Positions 43,475-54,614 of a stretch of 64,000 bases of DNA are shown here, in pieces. Made by a program: the position numbers and the translations under genes. This stretch comes from Desmodus rotundus (lineage: Eukaryota > Chordata > Mammalia > Chiroptera > Phyllostomidae): assembly GCF_022682495.2 (NCBI RefSeq), contig NC_071392.1, positions 106,382,896 to 106,446,895 on the forward strand. The letters are read 5' to 3'. The notes beneath the pieces were generated by a model. It ran no database searches. It saw only the letters and a list, made by a program, of their open reading frames with translations, and was not told the DNA's origin. How positions within the stretch are numbered: position 1 is the first letter of the stretch; the number at the start of each line of letters is the position of its first letter.

Positions 43475-44720
43475 TAGACACATGGATCCGTAGAACAGAT
43501 AGAAAGCTCAGAAATGGATGGTGTATATGTAAGCATTTCACATATGTAGTTATCAAGGAGTAGATGGGTTAGTTAGTGGTACTTATAACAATATTGAGAG
43601 CACTCGGAAAAGGAAATCAGAGTTATATTTATGTGCCACATCATACATTACAATTACTTCGGCATGAATTAAAGATTTAAATGTGTTCCTGATTTAACAA
43701 GAGAATCAAAGGCCACCACAGGCGAGCAGTTGTTTCTCATGCAGCACCAAATACCAGAGCATCTGATATTCCTGGTGGGCAGTTCTGCCGAAGCGGGAAA
43801 GGATTTACAGATTTCACTTTATACTCAGCAATGTCCAAAAGGCAAAAATAATTCAGAGGTTAAGATAAACTAGAAAACCGTTTATAACTAGAAGCACAGA
43901 AAACGGGCTAATGTCTTTAATGTAGTAAGAGCACTTATACGTAAGAAAGGGTACACAGCCTGATGGTAAAGTGAGCAAAGGACATGAACAGGCAGTTTAC
44001 AAATGGAGAAGTGCCAATGGTCAGTTGAACTTGCGAAGAAACATTCACCCTCACCTAGTACTCAAATAGCGGAAAGTTAGCACAGTGGGCCTCTGCATTT
44101 TACCAGTGAAACTGAAAAAGATTAAGAACAGTGATACTTAGTGCAGGTGAGGATGCAGAGGAAGTGAACGGTTTTACACATTGCAGGAAGCGCTGTTTCT
44201 TGGGACAACTGTCCTGCAAGGCGGTGTGACTATATGTTGACATAAAATTGAGCATGTCCTTTGATGCTGGAAATTCAACTTTCAGAAAATTGTCCTAGGG
44301 TAATAAATGTGGATATGTCCTAAGGTTTGTCTCCTTGTTTTATAAATAGTAGTTATGACAATGACAAAAATAAGAAAAGAGTTTGGTTTAGTAAATCAGG
44401 GGCATGTAGAATGATAATTACTACACTTAGGTTTTAGAAGAACAGTTACTGAGAAATACGCCTGACATAGTAACGCAAGTTAGAAGCGTGTTGCAAAGCT
44501 TCATAGTTCACTCTGGTTCTAATTTATTTTTAGGAAATAAATTTATATCCCTATTAGTGGGGAAAAAAGTCTCAAAATCCGTATGAATAGTGGTGACTCT
44601 TGGAGAGGTAAGATTAGAGGGGATTGTGTTCTTTTCCCCCCAAAATTATCTGCAGTAAAAGTGTGTTATTTCTGCAATTACAATAAAACTGATAAACCTG
44701 ATTAAATTTATATATAAATA
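43475..44720 (+). mobile_element. L1M ORF2 3' part and 3' UTR, plus strand
   Basis: GACACATGGATCCGTAGAAC, AATTAAAGATTTAAATGTGT, GCAAAGGACATGAACAGGCA (43974-43993), GGTGAGGATGCAGAGGAAGT and AAGGCGGTGTGACTATATGT follow ORF2 to its end. An A/T-rich 3' UTR-like part runs to about 44720. It continues the L1 at 42650. Confidence 0.7.
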
Positions 44721-44804
44721 TATGTAGGGTGCTCCCACGTAGTGCACCTGCCTGGTGTCAGATACATTGGTGCTAGTGAGAATTTTGGCTCTTTGGGACT
44801 TTAG

Positions 44805-44830
44805 GTTACTAGTTACTAGTTACTAGTTAC
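44805..44830 (+). repeat. Heptamer tandem repeat (GTTACTA)n
   Basis: About 3.7 copies of a 7-base unit. The unit contains ACTAGT-like self-complementary words. Confidence 0.95.
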
Positions 44831-45016
44831 TGTGCATCAACAGTTACAACATGTTAAAATGTGTGTTTTTTAAATTATGAATACATTTCATAGGTGCTCT
44901 GCTCCTACTAACAATAATAGCTAATCAATATTTTGCTCTTAAAATGTGCCAGACTTTTTTCTAGGTTCTGCATGTTTATGATCTCTTTTAATTTCCCTAA
45001 GAAATTCTGGGAGGGG

Positions 45017-45048
45017 TGCGTGTGTGTGTGTGTGTGTGTGCGCGCGCC
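45017..45048 (+). repeat. (GT)n(CG)n microsatellite
   Basis: A GT run of about 24 bases leads into CGCGCG. The alternating purine-pyrimidine sequence is a Z-DNA-prone form. Confidence 0.9.
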
Positions 45049-45049
45049 A

Positions 45050-46575
45050 TGATTCACAGAGTACATAAGAAATAGGTTAGATTTTTTGGGAGGGGCACCA
45101 TGATTTAGGAAAATGTTTTTTTGTGAGTAATTTTAAAGAGGATTTTGTGTTCTGTTATCCCCTCCACCTCAATTTCATTCTCACTTGTGTGGCAGACTCC
45201 ACGATGCTCTTGCAGGGGCCAGGGCTCAACAGAACTCTCTGGAGGCTCAGAGCGGCATGCAGACTCGGCATGTTGCTCCCAGTGGTGGCTGGTTTCATCC
45301 TGGAGCGAATTGTAGACTCCCTGGGGAGTAGATGGCATGCACTCCCTTTAAGCCCACCCTCCAGTGACATCATTTCTCCTGCCTAAGCTTTCAATAGAAC
45401 CAGACAACAGAGTTTCCCGGTCTTACATAGTCTTTGTTCCTTCCAGAATAACTAGGCAATGATAAAGGAGAATATGAAAACTGCCATTAATTCTACCATC
45501 GAACAGGATGCTGCTTCCCAGCAAAATCCTGGTGCCCGGATGTTGCTGAACAGGGGCATAGCTCTGTTTCTTAAGGCATGCCTTAAGGAGCATCCCCGGG
45601 CTTGTTGGAAGCCGCTGAAAGAAACGTAGGTGAAAGCTCAAAGGAGGAGATCAGGGTAATTCCAGTGAGTCTGAATCAAAACAGTTTCAGACTCCCAAGT
45701 GTGCCGCAGTGTGCTGGGCCATCCTCGGGTGGGGATGGTGGATCACGTGATGTGGCCTTGGGCTTCTTCTGAAAAATATCTTCAGCCAAACAACCCACAG
45801 GGATGGAAGGGGATGAAGTAACCAGCTTTCCCAGATCAGTGTGAAGGTGCAAAGGTGTGTTCGAGGTGTGGAAGGAGCTGCAAGGGAGAAGAGGAGAGGA
45901 GAGGAAGGCAACATTAACAGGAGTCTGAAATAGCAATTGGCCTCAGCAGGTTTGAGCAAACCAGGCCGGTGTCTGAATTACTGTAGTTTGCTCCAGCTGG
46001 CTACAGTAGCAATGTTGTTTCTTAGCGCTGTCATTGTATGACTTTCTCCCCAAGGTACAATCCAGAATGTTTTTGTATGGAAGTAACTGAGTGTTGCTCA
46101 GTGTTACCTTGCCCCTGCGGCCCTGTCCATCTCCTACCTGAGGTCTGGTGTTAAGTTAGGAAGATGAGGTGTGCAGCTGCACAGGTGCAGTGCAGGTTTG
46201 TCAGTACCAGGCAGGGGGAAGAGGCCTCTGGGCCGGGCCGCATTGAAGGACACCCTCACTCCTGGAGCCAGCACCGTGCCATGTCCCCTTCCAGCATTCT
46301 GTGCTCCCTGCTCTGTCACCGTCCCGAGGCCTCAGGAGAGGCCTGGCAACACGTTCAGGTAGCCATATCTCTGGTCAAATTGTCAAAAGCAGGACAGTTT
46401 AAAGCACAATCGGGTAAGACTGGTGTGTGATTCCCCTTCGACGTTCCCGTCATCATACTTTCCTTTTGGCTGGGGTGGGGGTGAGGTGGGGCTTCTGGAG
46501 TAGACAGGACATTTGAGGATCTAGATAAAGTGGGAGTGGAACTTGAGCTTGGGTTAGTGGGACATGTATACAGAA
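45050..46575. other. Intron stretch, nothing recognised
   Basis: Unique-looking DNA with chance open frames. No exon or repeat that I can name. Confidence 0.35.
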
Positions 46576-46579
46576 TATA

Positions 46580-46787
46580 CAGGGCCCGGCAGAAGTAATG
46601 CCTGCTTGAGTGTGGTTGGTAGGCTAATGATATGGGTGTAATAATTGATAGTTTTGATTTGAACGTGTCACCTACAATGTCATAGGGTGGGCTTGAGTGT
46701 GATATTGTTATGTTGCAGAACTACATGCTTAGGATTTTGTAATAAAAGATTTTATAATAAAAAGGATATTATTTGTGCCGGACCATT
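46580..46787 (+). mobile_element. TIR MITE, copy 2 (mariner-like, TA target)
   Basis: A 208-base copy of the element at 1223-1434, same orientation. It opens CAGGGCCCGGCAGAAGTAAT and ends ATTTGTGCCGGACCATT, with TA on both sides (46578-46579 and 46788-46789). The interior words GAGTGTGGTTGGTAG and CAATGTCATAGGGTG are shared with copy 1. No coding capacity. Confidence 0.85.
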
Positions 46788-46789
46788 TA

Positions 46790-46985
46790 TATACACATAC
46801 ATGTATTTCACATGTAGTATATGTGTATACATTCATAGCGTATGCTATATAAATACATACTATGCATATATGTGCTGTATGTAGGCATGCATACTATCCA
46901 TGTACACATGCATATGCAGTAGGTATAGTTTATATCCATATGTAAACATATACATGTATATTTTCTTGAGTATATTTACACCATC
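46790..46985. repeat. Degenerate TA/TG-rich low-complexity tract
   Basis: Repeated ATACATATG-like words (ATACATGTAT, TATGTGTATAC, CATATATGTG) over about 190 bases, directly after MITE copy 2. Confidence 0.8.
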
Positions 46986-47278
46986 ATTAGCTGCCCTGGT
47001 GTGTGGGGGACTGACTTGCAGGAACGCGGGTCGCCAATGAAAGATGGTTTATGACTGCTGAGCACACAGAAGCACGGGTAATGCCCTGAAGCATTGCAGG
47101 CTCTGCATGAAAGAACTTGGACTGTGGCTTCCCCAAATTTGCCCACGGTCCTAAAGTTTACATGACGTTACATAGATAATGATTTGGGAACTTGAAGGAA
47201 ATTTTAAAAAATATTATTAATAATAAATACTTTTCAATCAACTTGCTAGAGGAGATACTGGAATTCTTAGTATGTCTA

Positions 47279-47380
47279 TACAGGACTCACGGACATGGCC
47301 AACAGTGTGGTGATCGCAGGGGAGAGGGTAGTATAAGGGGTAAATGATAATGGAAAATAAAAAAATGATACTGCGAGAGC
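47279..47380 (+). mobile_element. Possible L1 3' UTR fragment, plus strand
   Basis: ACTCACGGACATGGCCAACA, GTGTGGTGATCGCAGGGGAG and GATAATGGAAAATAAAAAAA resemble the end of a bat-lineage L1 3' UTR. Remembered pattern, weak. Confidence 0.35.
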
Positions 47381-47604
47381 ATCGGCACAAAGAGGGGAGT
47401 GAGGGAATGCAGCCGGGAAGTAGGGAAAATACTGTCAGGAAGATGGTTAGTACAAGTTATTGGATTGCACAGTGTTTGTGTTACTTGCAGGCTGTTAGAA
47501 ATTTGTTATTTGTAGTTATTTTGTTTTCCACTTCAAATAAATAGTCTCTTTTCTCGGTTTGTACTCCTTTTCCCTAAAGAATATTTAAGCTTCAGGCTCC
47601 ACAA

Positions 47605-47745
47605 CTCTCGGTCAGACGAGGTCCTGGGAGGGTAATGCTATTATTACCTTCTTATAGGTGAGGAAATTGAAACTCCAAGAGGTTAAGTGGCTTGTCCCAG
47701 GTCATGCGGTCACGGGCTGGGCTCCGAGATGCTCATCACCCACAC
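47605..47745 (-). mobile_element. MIR SINE fragment, minus strand
   Basis: GGGTAATGCTATTATTACCT, GGTGAGGAAATTGAAACTCC (47658-47677) and AAGAGGTTAAGTGGCTTGTC are reversed MIR core. Confidence 0.85.
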
Positions 47746-47749
47746 CTTG

Positions 47750-50050
47750 CGCTGTCTTCCCAGTGGGTCGTGGTTGGGATGTGTTTTTGCTTCTCTCTGC
47801 ATTAGTGGAGTTGAGGCTGCCGATGGCCAGAGCTCTGGAGGATGTGGGAGGTTCTCTGTCCCCGGTCTTCACAGTCTTCAGGTTGTCGTTTCTCTGAGAA
47901 GCGTTCCCTTGCTTGCTGGTGACACAGGAGAGCTCTTTGGCCTGGCTTCAGGTGAGTCAGCTCCTGGGGAAACGTTCTACAGTCCTGGCTGCAGCTGGTC
48001 CTCACCTGGAAAACCAGGTTGCCATCTCTCACCGCTTCCACTCTGCCCCCCCCCCACCACAGCCCTTACCTATCAGTTTGGGGCTCCCCCGGATGAGAGA
48101 AGGTCTCAGGGACTCTGGGGAGGATGGGTTAGAGAAGAAACCACAACAGATCGATATGACCTTAAGATGCAGTTGATGGGGCAGAGGGCACCAAGTCATG
48201 CCTCCTTCATCTATTCACAGCTTTTCCCTCCTGGCATTCCAGCAGCAGTTACCACCAGGTTTTCCAGAATTCCAGACATGTCTTCTCACACTGTGCGGGC
48301 CTCCCAAGAATGAGTCGTTGGCATATAAACTCCTGGCATTTGAGGGGGCCCCAAATAGTCTTGCATCCATCCTCTAAGTCAGTGAGGAAAGAATATAACT
48401 GTGTGGCCTCAATGTTTTGCTACTTTTGCTTCCTTTTGTTTAATTCAGTCATTATTGAGGTCAGAAGGTTTGCAAAATCTACATTTATCCACTATCCACT
48501 CTTTTTCTCTGCTGGTTTTGATTCTGACTTTTGCATGTTTACTTTCTCTGAAATCCTTCATGAGCCCACAGATCTGCCATCCGGTCCCATTGTCTTTGTA
48601 TCTTATATTAGTTTCTCTTTGTGGCTTTCTCTTCTTCCACAAAGGGCTGGGTCTCTTTGCAGGCTATTGAGGATGCTGAATGCTCTTCGAAGCATTTCTC
48701 AGGTTCCTGTACCGGATCAGTTCTAGAGGTCTTCTAAGTTTCCGTGATGATTTTTTTTTTTGCTTTTTATTTTCTGTTCATTTTTAAAAACTCAATTTTA
48801 ATTTTTTTCTGAATATTTTATTTTTTGACTGCAAGCAGGAGATTGCAAGGATGAGGCCCTCAGAGTGTCTAAAACAGGTCTTATTTATTTTAGAAGTTAG
48901 TGACACGGCTTTCTACTCCTTAGACACTATTTCAGGGGGTTGACAGTGTGGAAGGAACACACCTGGCCCACCAATTCCAGGCAGCGCAATTCACCCATTT
49001 TTCTGGTCCAGATTACGACAAGGGCGGTCTGCCGTTTGCATTTTAAAATCCATTTCAATTTTCCCCAGATGCTAGTGGCAGTTTTATTGTGAGGCCTTGT
49101 TTTCATTTCTGTTGGAAGTTTTCATAGGCATTGCAGTGAGTTTCTTGAGAGAGACTTTCAAGAGCTTCCAGCCAGATGCACTTCAAAGGGAACGTGACTT
49201 GGCCAAGGTCATGTGGCCAGTTGGGGGCAGAGCCCAGTCTGTAATGCAGGGCTCCTTTCTCCCAGGCAAATCCTCAATCTTCAAGACCACCTGCTGCTCG
49301 TGTCCTGCCAGGGCCTGAGCCATGGTGTGCTTTAGCAAGTGGTGGCTTTGTTAGAAATTCCTTTCTGTTCCAGAGAGTTTAGCCTGAGGAAGAGTCATAC
49401 TGGCAGGGGGTGGACTCACAGGATTCTGGGAAGGGCCTTTGCAAACTAGAAGAAATGTTCACGGGGCTGAAAGCTGCTGAGTGCTTGTTCCACAGAGTTG
49501 ATGTGGCCTGGCCGTGAATTCCCAGGCCTTGGAGAGTAAGAGGGAGGTGAGGCCGCTGGGAGGTCCTGGGTCTGTTTTTTGTGCTTTGGAATCTTAGTGA
49601 TTATCCTGCTTCTCTTTTTGAAATGCTCATCAAAGACTACTTCCTTATTTATCAGGACAATGCCCACTTCCCATCGTGGGTGCCTCTGCCTTGGTGACAT
49701 TTTCCCAAGGTGTCAACACTTGAAAGAAAGAGTGGACAGGTTGAATGACTGGGCAGGGTGACCTGCGAGCACAGCGCTAAGTGCAGTGACCCGAGGCACC
49801 ACCACCATCCGCGAGACCTGAAGACACAGTGGGTGCCCCATTCCTTCTGCCCGGACCCAACCTTGGTATCCTGGGCCTTTGCGCTGTAGCTTAGTGGAGG
49901 CTCCCTTACGCTCTGTCCTTAAAAAGCCTTCATTCCCCATTCAGTGCACACGTAACAGGCACCGGTAGATGAAGGCCAGCTGGCAGCCACAGACAGATTC
50001 GCCAAAGCTCCACTGTTCTGAGAGGCTCCTCACACCAGCTGTACTTAGGA
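47750..50050. other. Intron stretch, mostly unique
   Basis: A reversed MIR fragment is likely at 49165-49260 (TTGGCCAAGGTCATGTGGCC). The 208-codon frame at 47687-48313 has no domain signature and overlaps other frames. T-rich DNA lies at about 48750-48830. Confidence 0.35.
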
Positions 50051-50054
50051 TAAC

Positions 50055-50215
50055 ACTCAGACCCCAGTAAATATTTTATCTACACAATTACCAGCTTGGT
50101 GATTTATATAACGCCGGATGCTCTTATGGAATTTAATTGACTGTACGGAACCCTCATTTTTACTTTACGTAATTAAGTGTTAATATACTTATCAGCACCG
50201 CGTCCATAAACCCAT
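50055..50215. promoter_or_regulatory. Candidate conserved AT-rich regulatory block
   Basis: CAGTAAATATTTTATC, ACACAATTACCAG, GAATTTAATTGACTG, TTTACGTAATTAAGTG and AATATACTTATC (GATA reversed) occur in 160 bases with no repeat signature. Several TAATTA or AATTA cores suggest homeodomain binding. Inference from motif content only. Confidence 0.4.
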
Positions 50216-50579
50216 ACCCGTTAACCAGTCCTAAAAGTTCCTGAAGCTTCTGTGTGCATGGTACGCAGGGAGAGGTGAGGGCCTTTGAGGAGAGGGAACA
50301 GGTTCCAAATCCAGACATCCAGGGAACTGGGACTGGAGTCTTACCTCCTTGGAGTCGCAGTGTCTTCATCTTTAAAGTGAGAATGAGTAATTCCTGCTGG
50401 TGGGTATGGGCGAGTGAGGTTGCATGGATGGTGGGGCTGATGGGAGGTGAGGAATAGCTGCTCGGTAAGTTCGCTTTCTCTGTTCACCTTAGGGATGGGG
50501 GTACCGAGCACCCTTCACATTGTGATGAGCCGGGGCGGGTCCCTTACCTGCTCTGCTTCTCTCGGTGCTTCCATTGTCA

Positions 50580-50715
50580 GGTTCCCACACTAGGATGTGA
50601 GCTCTGGGAAGGTGGGGGGAGGGTACAGCCGTTGTCAATCCCTGTTCCATCTCTGGTGCCTAGAAAACGTCTGGCTCGCAGGAGATACTCAATGTTAGAT
50701 TAGTGAATGACATTC
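50580..50715 (+). mobile_element. L2 LINE 3' end, plus strand
   Basis: ACTAGGATGTGAGCTCTGGG (50590-50609), AAACGTCTGGCTCGCAGGAG and ACTCAATGTTAGATTAGTGA match the L2 3' UTR and its tail. Confidence 0.75.
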
Positions 50716-50809
50716 AAGCATGGGTTGAGTTAGTTCAGAGAGGATAATGAGGAGGGAGAATGCCAAACTGGAGGAATTCACTGGGTTTTCATGCAGCCAT
50801 TCCGATACA

Positions 50810-51010
50810 GTGGAGAGGGCTCGTGCTTTGGGGGTCAGACGGAAAGTGATTCTATTCCTGTCTCTGCCCTTTATAAGCTGTGTCGCCTTGAGGAAGTTAT
50901 TTAACTCCTCTGAGGCTCAGGTTCCAATGTGGCAAAGTCGTACAGGCAGACTGGCAGGGCTGCTCTAAGGGAAAACGAGGCAGTGCTTCTGAAGTGCCTG
51001 GATCGCTCAG
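50810..51010 (+). mobile_element. MIR SINE, plus strand, near full length
   Basis: GTGGAGAGGGCTCGTGCTTT, TGATTCTATTCCTGTCTCTG, ATAAGCTGTGTCGCCTTGAG (50873-50892), TTTAACTCCTCTGAGGCTCA and GTGCTTCTGAAGTGCCTGG follow MIR. Confidence 0.9.
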
Positions 51011-51469
51011 GTGGAAGAGACAGCTGATGTTTCCCAGGGTGGAACTCAGGGAAGCTTTAAATGACCTGAGATGTTCTCTCCTGGGGATTTCTGATGATTC
51101 TGAAGTGACGATTACAAGGGTCCACTCCTCGCTGGGCCAGGTGGGAGCCCCTGGCTGTGGTCTCTCCTGAGGCTCTCTAAGCCGGGTCACTAATGGTGCT
51201 GAGGTCTGGGGTGGGGTCAGAGGGAGCCACATGTGGACCGTGGCACTGCACGTGACCTTGAGCCTCTGGGACAGTGAGTGGAGATGCAGGAAGCTGACCT
51301 TGTTGGCTAGGCCTGTCGACTGAGGCTCAGGACATGTGGCTGCTTATCTTTCCCTCTGAAAAAAAAATTTATATTAAAAATAAGTCACTTGCAGAAGGAG
51401 AGGTTTTTGGAAAGCCAGATATTCCTGTAGCAGCAGCAACATTACTGGTCGCTCAGGCAGTGTGTCCCA

Positions 51470-51690
51470 GTGATTCCGAATGTGGCGTTTGGAGTCAGGC
51501 AGCTTCAGGTCAAGTGCCAACCCAGCCAACTCCTAGCTGTGAGATTTGTTATTTAACCAGTTCTCAGGTTCGTCCTGCATGAAGTGTGGCTAGCAGTAGT
51601 GCCCACCTCATGGGGCTCCCTGAGCATTACAGGAGATAATCCATGGAAATGGCTAAGTGCGGTGCCCAGCACATAGTAAACCCTCAATAA
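51470..51690 (+). mobile_element. MIR SINE, plus strand, near full length
   Basis: GCGTTTGGAGTCAGGCAGCT, CAACTCCTAGCTGTGAGATT, AGTAGTGCCCACCTCATGGG and TGCCCAGCACATAGTAAACC (51662-51681), then CTCAATAAATGCTAG, follow MIR to its 3' end. Confidence 0.92.
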
Positions 51691-51699
51691 ATGCTAGTG

Positions 51700-51840
51700 C
51701 CTGTTGCTGTTGTTCCCTCTGCGCAGATGAGGAAATAGAGGCTCAGGGGTTTCTCTGATCCACCCGAGGTCTCAGAGAAAGAGCCAGAGCCAGACCTGTG
51801 TGTTATCCTCTGAAGCCAAGCCTGCCCCCTGACACGGGAC
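51700..51840 (-). mobile_element. MIR fragment, minus strand
   Basis: GCGCAGATGAGGAAATAGAG (51721-51740) and GCTCAGGGGTTTCTCTGATC, then GAGAAAGAGCCAGAGCC, follow reversed MIR core. It abuts the plus-strand MIR at 51470-51690. Confidence 0.7.
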
Positions 51841-51854
51841 CATGCTCCGTTCAG

Positions 51855-52230
51855 GAGGCATGTATTGAGTTTCCCCTTAGCTCTCAAGCGTCAGAGTGCC
51901 AGGCTCTTTGTTAAGTCCTGAGGACTCAGTGGCAAAGAAAATGGACACACCCTTCCTGCCCGTGTGGTCTTAGACTGGTGGTGGGAGTTACTAAGGGGTC
52001 TCTGCAACAGTCCCAGGGGGCAGGAGCAGCGGGCAGGACGATACAGAGTTGGAGAAGGGAGGAAGCTGAGTCCCACGCAATGCTCAGAGGCTTCTTGGAG
52101 AAGGCGGCGCTTGGTTTTTGATGTGGCAGGTGGCCAGAGCCAGCCTGCCGCATGAAGCCAAAGGAAACCCGGGTGTAGGAACATTCTGGGCCCGGAGACC
52201 AGCCGTGCAAAGACCCTGAGGCCATCCAGG
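51855..52230 (-). mobile_element. L2 LINE, minus strand
   Basis: GAGGCATGTATTGAGTTTCC, AGAGTGCCAGGCTCTTTGTT (51892-51911), GCAAAGAAAATGGACACACC, GGAACATTCTGGGCCCGGAG and GTGCAAAGACCCTGAGGCCA (52205-52224) follow reversed L2. Confidence 0.75.
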
Positions 52231-52669
52231 GCTTGCCTGGGACCTCTGGGCCTTCAGAAGATGCCACAGCTCCTGCTCAAAATCAGTATAAAGCCCATTT
52301 CTGTGTGTAGAGGGAATCTTTGCTCACCTTTTCCCAGCAGATCTAAAGTTTCCCTGATGTGGGGTATGACCTGTGGCCATCTCTTTTTTTCACTGCTGCC
52401 TCCAAAATAAAAATAAAAAAGCTGCTGCCATTGTCTGAGAGAAGATGAAAGACGCTATTCTGGGTTCTGAGTGGGCAGATTCTGGCCCGGGCCGGGAGCT
52501 GGGTTCTGTCCCAGCCCTGCGCCCCGTTCTTTGCAGCCTTGTCCTTTGTATGCCTGTTTTCCCACCTGTAAAGTTAGGAGCTGTGCCAGGCAGCCCCTTC
52601 CGTCTTCAAACGTGGGGCGGGAGCTGAATCCCTGAATCTGCTCCTGGACTGTTTTTTGGGGAAAAGGCT

Positions 52670-52855
52670 TTACAAATATTAAATACACCCAATCTTTATA
52701 ACATCCCCAAGGGATGGGCACTATTATTACCTTCATTTTACACATGGGGACATCGAGGCACATAGAGGTTAAATAACGTAACCAAGGTCACACAGTTAAA
52801 AATGTAGTACAGCTGGAACTCTGACTCGAGAAAGTCCACACTTCCACCCCTACCA
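52670..52855 (-). mobile_element. MIR SINE, minus strand
   Basis: GGGCACTATTATTACCTTCA, TTTTACACATGGGGACATCG (52736-52755), AGAGGTTAAATAACGTAACC and AAGGTCACACAGTTAAAA are a well preserved reversed MIR core. Confidence 0.92.
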
Positions 52856-53149
52856 ATTCTGGGTCTCTAGGCAAAGGTCTTCCACCATCAAGGCGGTCAT
52901 GCCCAAGGTCACTCCCATCGTTGAACTTTCTAGTTTGCACATGGAAAAGCCAGGGCCTGGAAAGGGCATGAGAGCATTGGATCAGGTTCCAGGACGTTGC
53001 CATTTCTGTTAGCCTTGACTTTCCCCGCTGCATAGCGCTTCCCTGGGCGTTGAGACACATCTCTGGTCCGGAAGACACCCAGCAGCAAGTTCATTATTCT
53101 CCCTTGAAGTCCCGTTGCTAACTTTCCCCTTTGTTGTTTTCAGTCCTGA

Positions 53150-53620
53150 ATGTGTTATCATTGGCCAAATTAACCAGGGTTGCTGCCCGGAGTCTCTCCG
53201 GTCCTTGGGGGGTGTCAGACCCGTCAGAGATACATCACCTTATTTATAATAAATTCACTGTTCAAAGAGATTCAAAACATTTTTTTTTCTTCTATTAGGG
53301 CTATTGTTTCTATCTGTTGAGTCCACGAGTGTTTGACACTGGATGACTTTATAAAACATTCTACTAATTGGATTTGTTAAAGCAAATAAATCAAACACTA
53401 ATTGGAACGTGCCCTGCCATTCTTTTTGCTTACTGAATTAGATAGAATGGCGTGAAGGCCTTCTTATCATATTTGTGCACTTATTTAAATACCCCCCTGG
53501 CGTACACTTCTGCAAATTCAATTAGATATTCAGAAAAGGAATTCAATTTATGCAAGGCTGGTTTTCATTCATTCAGGGGGCAACATGCGCCTACCCGAGA
53601 CAGGCTGCTCACAATTAATA
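53150..53620. promoter_or_regulatory. Candidate conserved AT-rich regulatory block
   Basis: About 470 bases without repeat signature and rich in conserved-style words: GGCCAAATTAACC, TTATTTATAATAAATTC, AATAAATCAAACACTAATTG (53385-53404), CTGAATTAGATAGAATGG, TTATTTAAATAC, CAATTAGATATTC and CACAATTAATAAGG. Some resemble homeodomain, MEF2 and GATA sites. Function is inferred from composition alone. Confidence 0.4.
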
Positions 53621-53649
53621 AGGCCCACTTAGATATGGCCCTGCCTTCA

Positions 53650-54330
53650 AAGCATGTGTTGGCACGAGGGTGGAATCTCGATGATTTGGGGGTTGGAGGA
53701 CTTTATTGCTAGAATCTTGTGTCCACAGAGCAGGGCTGGCTTCACAGGTTTGTGACTTGGGCAGTCACACAGGACCTGGCACCCAAAAAGGCCCCTTGCT
53801 CAGTTTTATGCTCTGCTATAGGCTGTCTTAATTTCTTCTTCTTTTTTTTTTTAAGAGACGCTGTGTTTTAATTTTGCACTGGGCCCTACCAGTTTTGCAG
53901 CTGAGATCTGCTCTGGTTTCTCAGACCTTCTGGCTTGGGGCAGAAGTCCTTGACCATAGCCTTGGCTCTGCCTCTGATTGATGCGTGGTGTTGAGTATGT
54001 CCATCGCTGCAGCCTTGGTTTCCTCGCCTGGGAAATGGGAAGACTCCTGGGGAACAGCTCCTCGCCCGTGAGGAGCACATGCTGTGATGTAGGTGATGGG
54101 GTTATTTAAGTCCAGTTACTGTGCTTCTCTCTTTCCCTCATTCTACTGACCAGTGGTGTAGCTGCGGGCCACAGTGGGGGAAACACCCCTCTCCACTTCT
54201 GGACGAAGGAACCAACACTTGACAACTGAGAAATGGGAGGGAGCTGTCAAAAGCACGTGACATCCAACCCTCAAATGATGAAACCAGGTGCTTTTCTGGG
54301 ACTGTGTTAAAATTGGAAATTTTTACAGCC
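53650..54330. other. Intron stretch, nothing recognised
   Basis: A T run lies at about 53843-53852. No exon or repeat I can name. Confidence 0.35.
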
Positions 54331-54335
54331 TCAAA

Positions 54336-54614
54336 GCCAAGGTCAGCAAACTGCACAGCCTGCAGGGTCAGTTCTGCATCTTGACTGGTTTTTACTCGGC
54401 ACGTGAAGGAAGGATGGTTTTTCCATGTCTACATGGTTAGACAAATCACAAGAAGAATACTGTTTTGTGACATGAGCGTCACATGCAATTCGAAGTGCAG
54501 TGTCGATAAATCGAGATTTATTAAACACAAGTCTGCCATTTTCCCGGTATTATTTATGGCTGCCTCTGTGCTTCACTGGCATTGCTGAGTAGGAGTGACA
54601 AAGACTAAGTGGCC
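54336..54614 (+). mobile_element. hAT-type element, left part, split by LTR
   Basis: AAGGTCAGCAAACTGCACAG (54341-54360), GCACGTGAAGGAAGGATGGT, AATCACAAGAAGAATACTGT and TGTCGATAAATCGAGATTTA follow a long hAT-type mammalian element. It breaks off at about TGGCCTACGGA, where an LTR begins, and resumes at 55232. It belongs to the same family as the short copy at 55909. Confidence 0.75.

Noticed and set aside
47687..48313. 208-codon plus-strand open frame as a gene or retained exon
   Set aside because: It starts inside a reversed MIR fragment, has several competing frames and no splice signals or protein family match.
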